Assembly (NCBI GenBank): GCA_037962975.1
Contig: CM075675.1
Location: 9,946,001-10,010,000, forward strand
Direction of reading: 5' to 3'
From: Clitoria ternatea
Taxonomy: Eukaryota > Streptophyta > Magnoliopsida > Fabales > Fabaceae
Length of the DNA stretch: 64,000 bases
The position numbers and the translations under genes are program-made. Below are positions 57,346 to 64,000 of the stretch, one piece after another. Every line of letters starts with the position of its first letter. Position 1 is the stretch's first letter. Under the pieces are notes generated by a model. That model searched no databases. It was not told the DNA's origin and saw only the letters and a list, made by a program, of their open reading frames with translations.

Positions 57346-58914
57346 TTGTCACGCTCAGTGGGACTCGCTAAAGATATTTCCACTTTCATAATCTTAGATA
57401 TTTCCATGGACCCGAATCAACGTCTAAGGACCTTAAAAGCCCATGTGCAAGACCTAACACACATGGAACAAAATCTTTTAGGCTACAATGTGGGGTTTGT
57501 TGAGACCCTAGGTTTGACACCTCCGACATCAAGAAGAGCTGAGTAGTAGCCCAACCAGATCCATGGGACAAAATCATTAGATAACTCTAGGCGGAGTTGT
57601 AGGAACTCAAGCAATGACAAACTCAATAGGCTGAAGGAAGGATAGTAATTCATCCAAAAGCGTCATTAGTTAGATCTTACCCTCAACATTCCCAACATGA
57701 TGTTTCAACATCACCTGATTACTCAAGGATCCCTACATATAATGAAGACTAGCAAGAATTAGCATACCAGATGAAGCATTATTCTCCCTAATATCATAAT
57801 TTACAAACCTTGGGAGGTTCTTTACGTTATAAGTTCAATGTTTCTTTCACCTAACATTTGTGTTTCAAGATCTAAGAGAAGTGAGCCTTCCTAGCTTCAC
57901 TATGTACGGGACAAGGAAACTGTGTACGGGACAAGGAAACTGTGTACGGGACAAGGAAACTTGTATCGGTCAAGAAACCTAGTAACCTACATAAGTCTTG
58001 CGAATTGCATGAACAAATTAAGCACGTAATTTATGAATGGATAACTTAAGGACACAATTGAAGTCTTGTTAAAGGAAGGAAAGTTAAAGTAAGACTTATT
58101 TAGAGACAAGTCTTATTGTAAGCCACCCTAAAATATGAAAAAGAAGAAATGATAGATCCCTAGACAGTGATGAAGGACGGGGGACGAGGTCTTAGGAAGG
58201 CAACAATGGTAAAGAAAATGAAGTCTAAGGTGGTGGAGGCCATCAATGATGGTGAAGAGCTAGAGATGCCACCCTAAAAGGGAAGAAGAAAGTCATTAAC
58301 ATGATACTAGGAGAATTTACAATAGGCTTAACTGATATGGAGTTATAGCCTTACACACGAGACTTAAAAACTTTTAATGGTGGGAAGCAATTCACCAAAG
58401 AATACCTCAACATTAGACTCACCTTCAAAGATGCACCAAATGCAAGAACAATCAAAACTAAAATACTAGTGATTGATGTTAAATCCCCTTTCAATGGGAT
58501 CTTAAGAAGGCCATCACTGAACACTATGGAAGTCATTATCTTAATTCCTCATTTACTTATCAAATTTATTGATAAGAACAACCAAGTGTTTGCAATCCAG
58601 GGTGACCAGTAAATGATTGGTATTACTATAACCTAAGTCTGCAAATGGTGAAGAAGGAAGTCACCATGAAGAAAATGAAGTTGAATGATATAGGCATATG
58701 AACTGGATCTATACCTTGATCCTAAGGAGGAATTCAGGATTGACCTACTCAACCCTTCAAAGCTCACACTAGATTGGGTCAAAGACAGTCATGCTTAGGG
58801 ATGTCATCGAGAAGGTGACGAACGTTAATGACAAGCCATCTAAGGATATGGAGAAGAAACTAGTAGAACTTTTATAAGAGTATAAGCAATTATTCACCTG
58901 GACCACAACTAATA
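57346..58914 (+). pseudogene. Degenerate gypsy gag-protease-RT remnant
   Basis: After the primer-binding region a gag-like start (MDPNQRLRTLKAHVQ, 57406) is soon broken. Later, + strand phrases INMILGEFTIGLTDME, VIDVKSPFNGILRRPSLNTM and FAIQGDQ match the protease-to-RT linker of plant Ty3/gypsy elements, and LLEYKQLFTWT (one stop) at about 58865 is the start of RT. Most of gag is deleted and the RT is cut off at 58914 by the next repeat. Confidence 0.7.
57901..57961 (+). repeat. 20-bp tandem repeat, three copies
   Basis: TGTACGGGACAAGGAAACTG is repeated three times with almost no change, then a diverged fourth unit. It lies in the decayed gypsy remnant. Confidence 0.9.
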
Positions 58915-59652
58915 TGTTAGGTGATCCGGTCTGGATACCGGCCCCAAGGTTATCCGGTCTGGATACCGGTCCTTAGGATAAGAGGCCATTTTAGCCGTCC
59001 TAGAGGTCAATCGGTATCTCAGGATAATGGTCCATTAGGTACGTATATTAATCCATACAGAACATCGGCTTCAAGGTTAAGAAGTCATCTAACTAACCTA
59101 GAGGACAACCGATCTCACCAGTCAATGATCCGGTCCGTTAACACTGGGTGGCTTATCCGCTCTCCTACACCGGGTGGCTTATCCGCTCTCCTACACCGGG
59201 TAGCTTCTAACCAACTGCCCCAGTGTCATAACGAGGAAGGTATTCTGCACAGGGGAATAGGTCCCTTTCATTCACCGATAGAAGTGGGTACAATCACCGG
59301 CGGAATTTACAGAAAAGGTGATTATCTTCCATCCCTGTGTCAGAATCATACACTGATAATTCACCTACCCTCCTGACACACTCTGAATACTGGCCCACTC
59401 GGATTGTCTCTTTATACACGTTATCAGAACCTACGGGCCTATTGGCACCCAATGATTCACCTTCCACGCTCAACTATAAATATTGTTCCGTCCTGCACCG
59501 GGGTCCAAGAGATCCGGTGTCGGGCTAGTCACAAATAGTGAGAAGATTATGTCTCCGAAGACCGGTTCTATGAGTATCCGGTTTATGTAATCTGACCTCT
59601 CGGTGAGAGACACCGGTCTTGACGTCCTGGAGATCCTTTACACCGGCCCCGT
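58915..59652 (+). repeat. Gypsy LTR-like segment rich in CCGGT
   Basis: Starts TGTTAGGTGATCCGGTCTGG and contains a TATA box (CAACTATAAATATTG, about 59475) and a 26-bp tandem duplication (CCGGGTGGCTTATCCGCTCT, 59149-59200). It resembles the LTR at 61681-62412 at its start and in style but is not the same family copy. It is cut at 59652 by a TGTAACATCC end. Confidence 0.5.
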
Positions 59653-60985
59653 GTAACATCCTATTTTCATCACAAATAGGAAATAGATATTAATATATAT
59701 TTCTTGAAAAATACTTACTATAAGTTAGTTTATTATTTTTTTTTTAAATTTTGGTATTTATATTTTTATTATTTATTTTTTTAAAATAATAATAAAAAAA
59801 TGAAAATATTTCTGAATGAGAATTTTAAAGTGACTTAATTAATATTCACTAATTAAGAAAATTATATTAAGAATTTTTAATATCCTTATTATTCACCATT
59901 TTTATTTTATGTTGTTATATTTTTGTTTTTTTACATATTTAAGATTTAACTCTTATTAGAATTTTAAAATAAAATTTTGAAGGAATTAGACTATGGTTCT
60001 TTTGAACTTTTTGATCTACATAATATTTATGATTTTCTGGAATTTTTTGAAAATTTTGAATTATTTTAATAAAATAATATATTTTAAATAATTTTAAATT
60101 CATATAAAGTTGCTTAAAATTAAAAATATTTACAAGAATGTAAAGTTAAATTATAAGAAAATTTTCTAAAATCCATTTCAAGTAGACTTATCTAAAAATT
60201 ATCGGTTTGAGAAAAATCTTAATTTTTTTCTAATCGTTAAAAAATTAGAAACGTATCAATAAATTTTTATTAACAGAAAATTTTAGATTTTTAAAATTTC
60301 AGCTTTATATTACTTATTATAAAATTAGTGAGGACTGATATAATATCGCTAAATTTTAAAAAGGACTCATTTTGAATATTTAAAATATACCGAGTGAAGG
60401 GTTACTATTTGACTTAATAATTTTGCCGACAATTACTATGCAAATCACTGTGCATGTATGAAATTTTCAAAAGATGCACAGTAACCTGGAATAAAAAATT
60501 CAAAAATGCATAGTACTTTTATATTAAAATAATGGAATGCATAGTAAATTTTTTTCCTATAAATACCGAAGGATTTCTTCTTTAGAATTCACAATTTCAG
60601 ATTAAGTTTTCTTAATATAGTAGTGCTAGTGAGATAGTGGTGGAAGTGAGAGAGAGAAGAAAAGTTTTTGGAGAGAAGGTTCTGCCAAAATCCTAAGGTA
60701 AGAATACTTCTCTTTTATATTTTTTGGGTTATTTTTATATCGTTTTTAGAAATCTGTTATTATACTGGAAATAATATTATTTTAAGTTACTATTCTGCAT
60801 AGTAAACACTATTTCAATAGTAAATTACTATTTCAATAGTAAATTACTATTCAAATAGTAAATTACTATTTACTGTTACTATTTACCATTACTATTCACG
60901 ATTTACTATTTACTGTTACTATTCACGTTTTACTATTTACTGTTACTATTCACGTTTTACTATTTACTGTTACTATTCATGATTT

Positions 60986-61021
<36 letters not shown>

Positions 61022-61680
61022 AAATTTACCATTTTTTATTTTAAGTTGTAATCTTAATTTTCATCTTGTAATTATATTAAAATGAAATTGGTATGTTTTA
61101 GAACTCGGAGACGAGGTGCGCATGGATTTTCAATAACGAATCGGTATACAAGAGGTAAGGGGGAGTGAGATAAGAATATAATATGAAAGACATAAGAATA
61201 AAGGGAGGAGTCCCCTACTCCTTTTAAATTTAATAATATTATTATTTTAAAGTAATAACTTCTCAACTTAAAATTTATAATAAATTTAATATATTGTGTA
61301 ACTTATTCTGAAATATCTATACATAGATCTGAATTATTATAACTTATACGGACTGAACTAAACCTATGCAAGGACTTGGATTTTTATATCCTATATGGAT
61401 CGAACTAAACTTATGCAAGGACTTGGACTATTATGACCTGTCTAGACTGAACTATACCTATGCGAAGACTGGATATATGGACTTATATAGACCTGTGCGA
61501 GGAATAGACTATAAGGACTCAAAATCAAATCTACTAATTTAAATAACCATTAAAAATTTGAATTATATTTATAAGCGATATTTAGTTGATTTGACTTGAT
61601 TATAATTAATTATATTTGATTTCGATTGATGATATTAGACTGTGATTAATAATATGCAATTATGATTGATAATATTTGAT
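59653..61680 (+). repeat. AT-rich repeat beginning with an LTR-type end
   Basis: Begins TGTAACATCCTATTTTCATC, the kind of end seen on gypsy LTRs, but no matching GGATGTTACA end is found before the next element, so it is truncated or continues beyond the window. It contains two tandem arrays: about 27-30-bp units with TTTACTGTTACTATTCACG (60820-61010) and about 57-bp units with CTATGCAAGGACTTGGA (61340-61470). No coding region is recognised. Confidence 0.45.
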
Positions 61681-62412
61681 TGTTGATCCGGTCTCAATAC
61701 CGGTATCCGACCTGCAAGACATATTTCAACGTCTTTGTCAAGACATCAACGTGTAACCGGTGTCATCGGTATACATCCGGACTGTAATTCCGTATCAGGC
61801 GTTCTCCCTATACCGGTTGTTCAGGATAACACCATGACACCGGACAACACACATGTCACTGTGCTAAAGACAAGGATAATTGCTACAGGGATCGATCAAT
61901 AATTCCCTACACTACGAGCCAAATTCTGCTCACGGGAATGATCAAGTTGTTCCCTAATCCTAGTCTATATTCTCCATGCTCAATATAAAATAGCCACTTG
62001 ACCCAATCATGCTGGTAAGTGCGCAATAAAATAATGCTAATGGGAGTTAGTGGTTCCCCACTAACGAGTCCTCGAAAAACGAGCCAATCAGGTATATGAA
62101 CTCATTTCATTAATGAAGTGGGGGATCTTCAACTGATTTTAGGCACAATAACTCTCTGAAATACATTCCTGACTTGGAATATCATCACTGACTTGAGCGT
62201 CGGAGAATCTTTGCAGGTGACACCACCATTCGCCCACTTCAACGCGTTAGGTCGGTGTGAAGGACCTCTAGGACGCCCAGTCCGCTCTCTCCGCTCAAGG
62301 ACAACGGATACTTATACCGGATATTCATACATCCAGTCTCTTATACGGTATTTACATACTGTTTGTGACTGACTTGAGTCCGGATCTCTAGACCCCGGTT
62401 CAAGACAGATCA
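61681..62412 (+). promoter_or_regulatory. 5' LTR of a Tat-type gypsy element
   Basis: Runs TGTTGATCCGG...GACAGATCA (732 bp), directly before a primer-binding site. A TATA-like CAATATAAAATAGCC lies at about 61982, leaving about 420 bp of transcribed LTR. The 3' LTR lies outside the window, so the borders rest on the TG/CA ends and the primer-binding site. Confidence 0.7.
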
Positions 62413-62432
62413 TTGGCACGCCCAGTGGGACT
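62413..62432 (+). other. Primer-binding site region of the gypsy element
   Basis: TTGGCACGCCCAGTGGGACT follows the LTR, as in plant gypsy elements; the older remnant has the diverged version at 57346. I did not assign the priming tRNA. Confidence 0.65.
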
Positions 62433-62477
62433 CGATAAAGTTATTCCCATATCCATTGAAAGAGCAAGTAATCCAGA

Positions 62478-64000
62478 ATGGAAGGCGAAGCGCAAGATTT
62501 CGTGGAGAATCAGCCTGAAGACAGAACTAACCCCAACGTCTTCAGGAAGCTCAACTTGGATTCTCATGGGGGTAGCTCAAAGAAGATAGTAACAGTGTCT
62601 AATCCTGATCCTCGTGATGAGCTGATCAGCCAACTTCAGAGGGAACTCGCTGAATTACGAAGAGAAAGAAGGCAAAGCGAGGATAAAGAATCATCCCGCA
62701 CACGAAACACTCTCCACGCAACTGATGGTGAAAAGTCCACCACTCTCCAATACTCAAATATCCCTACGTTTGAGGGTGGAGAACAAACTCGTGATTCTGA
62801 AGATGAAGCTTCCCGAAGGAAGAGGGAGTCAACGACAGCACCCCCAGTGTCTTACAAGCTAAAAGTTCCTTTTTCAAGGAGACTTATGAGCATCCACATC
62901 CCCAAGCACCTTCAAACTACTCAGCCACTTTCCATCAGAAAATACAATAGAGAAACTGATCCTACTAAGCACCTTGATGCTTACGTATTTGAAGCCATGT
63001 ACTTGGGGGCTGATGAAGATGTGATGTGTCGAATGTTCCCTCGAACATTATCTGAAGAGGCCCTCGGATGGTTTAAAGGTTTACCTTCTGGATCCATAGA
63101 TTCTTGGGCTGAAATGGCAGCTACTTTTGAGACTCACTTTGTCATCTCTAGAGATGTGCCCAGGACGTCTCATACCTTGGCTCAGATTAAGCAAGGTGAA
63201 AACGAAGGCTTAAAAGATTTCTTGAAGAGGTTCTATAAGGAAGCAGCCTTGGTTCCTAACCTCACAGAGTCTATTAAGCTGCACATCGTTATTGAGGCGT
63301 TGCAGCCAGGATCAGCTTTTGCTCTCTCATTAGCGAAAAGCCCTCCTGTAACTTTTGAGGAGTTCAGGAAAAAAGCCTCAAAATACGTGAGTATAGAGAT
63401 GCACTTGGAGGCCATAGTTGCAAAGAAAAAGCCATCAGCGCCACCTTCCCAAACTAAGAAGGGTAAGGAGAAAACGAGGTCAGAACGCATGGAGAGGCCA
63501 TTCGCCAATCCCAGAGTTAATAACCACTCTCCTCGACCTCGAGAAAGGCATGTTAATTCTTTCAGCCATTATGCACAACTATCTGCCAAACCATCTCAGA
63601 TTTTGAGAGAGGTCGGATGGCCAACTTTCAGCATATATGGCATCAGAATGGCCATGAAAAGACCAGGAAATCCCCGTAAGTACTGCGATTTTCATGAACA
63701 GAATGGTCATTCCACTGATGAATGCCAAGCTCTAAAGAACGCAGTTGAAACACTTATTAGAGAAGGCAAATTAAAGCAATACCTGTTCAAAGAGAAATCC
63801 TTTGACAGAGTAGAGCGGAATGAGAAAAGAGAAAGGGATCCAGATGACGGGGATGACAATAACCGTAATCCGGTTAGAAAATTCTCTGCTTCGGAGAAGC
63901 AAAAGGGTGTGATGACTGATGAAATAGCACACAAAGACGGCGTGCCTCAGCAACAGCGTCAAGGTCGGCATAAAGTCATTGACATGATTGCTGGAGGATT
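62478..64000 (+). CDS. Ty3/gypsy gag (Tat-like), open at the window end
   Basis: An uninterrupted frame of 507 codons from the ATG at 62478 (MEGEAQDFVENQPED) that runs past base 64000. The N-terminus has a charged, helical stretch (LQRELAELRRERRQ). The retrotransposon gag domain spans about residues 150-310 (HLDAYVFEAMYLGA, FPRTLSEEALGWFKGLP, LAQIKQGENEGLKDFLKRFY). A variant zinc finger, CDFHEQNGHSTDEC (about 401-414), is followed by LIREGKLKQYL; this is the Tat-lineage form, not a normal CCHC knuckle. The end, HKVIDMIAGG, is the usual lead-in to the protease. It builds the element's particle. The absence of stops suggests a young copy. Confidence 0.88.
   Translation, partial: MEGEAQDFVENQPEDRTNPNVFRKLNLDSHGGSSKKIVTVSNPDPRDELISQLQRELAELRRERRQSEDKESSRTRNTLHATDGEKSTTLQYSNIPTFEGGEQTRDSEDEASRRKRESTTAPPVSYKLKVPFSRRLMSIHIPKHLQTTQPLSIRKYNRETDPTKHLDAYVFEAMYLGADEDVMCRMFPRTLSEEALGWFKGLPSGSIDSWAEMAATFETHFVISRDVPRTSHTLAQIKQGENEGLKDFLKRFYKEAALVPNLTESIKLHIVIEALQPGSAFALSLAKSPPVTFEEFRKKASKYVSIEMHLEAIVAKKKPSAPPSQTKKGKEKTRSERMERPFANPRVNNHSPRPRERHVNSFSHYAQLSAKPSQILREVGWPTFSIYGIRMAMKRPGNPRKYCDFHEQNGHSTDECQALKNAVETLIREGKLKQYLFKEKSFDRVERNEKRERDPDDGDDNNRNPVRKFSASEKQKGVMTDEIAHKDGVPQQQRQGRHKVIDMIAGG

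Noticed and set aside
58921..59376. 151-aa + strand ORF
   Set aside because: Lies across the TATA-containing, tandem-repeat-rich LTR-like segment and resembles no protein.

Overview
This is a plant nuclear window, most likely from a papilionoid legume (inferred from the soybean/bean-like character of the two genes and the repeats; not proven). The DNA is AT-rich, the genes have many GT-AG introns, and about two thirds of the window is transposable elements. There are no bacterial features. Only two intact host genes are present and they converge: a NIN-like nitrate-response transcription factor of the NLP6/NLP7 type on + (29206-43724, 5 exons, 986 aa) and CPSF100, a subunit of the pre-mRNA cleavage and polyadenylation machinery, on - (45295-56247, 18 exons, 740 aa). 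For both I traced every exon by splice sites and reading phase, and both reading frames close without a break.

Layout. 204-988: a small DNA transposon with inverted ends. 997-19365: a three-level nest in which each level keeps its own target-site duplication. The outermost is an LTR-like unit (about 5.6 kb after removing insertions, TSD ATTTT). It is split by a solo LTR at 2609-15335 (about 3.2 kb, TSD TTAAT), which is split by a complete, young Ty1/copia element at 3790-13288 (1251/1250-bp LTRs, TSD TCGGT). That element carries gag, pol and an extra third ORF. The solo LTR also holds a run of about 100 TTC triplets. 20552-25448: a CACTA transposon (TSD AAT, dense ACCGG subterminal repeats) with no transposase, carrying pieces of at least three host genes: a BAM/CLV1-like LRR receptor kinase, an EMSY-like protein and the 26S proteasome subunit RPN2. 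25452-29205: AT-rich intergenic DNA upstream of NLP.

The fourth NLP intron (32907-42564, 9.66 kb) falls inside the RWP-RK DNA-binding domain. It holds a LINE remnant interrupted by a decayed copia element, which is itself interrupted by a copia solo LTR and by a second copy of the 3-kb solo LTR family. CPSF100 introns carry a miniature TRIM-like retroelement, a copia fragment, a 335-bp solo LTR and a 138-bp minisatellite. 56822-64000 is nested Ty3/gypsy material, ending in an open gag ORF that runs off the window edge.

The two genes belong to different processes (nitrate signalling and mRNA 3'-end formation) and there is no sign that they work together. I found no convincing new molecular system. 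The observations most worth following are the multi-gene CACTA capture, the third ORF and palindrome array of the copia element, the TTC expansion, and the layered insertion inside the NLP DNA-binding domain.
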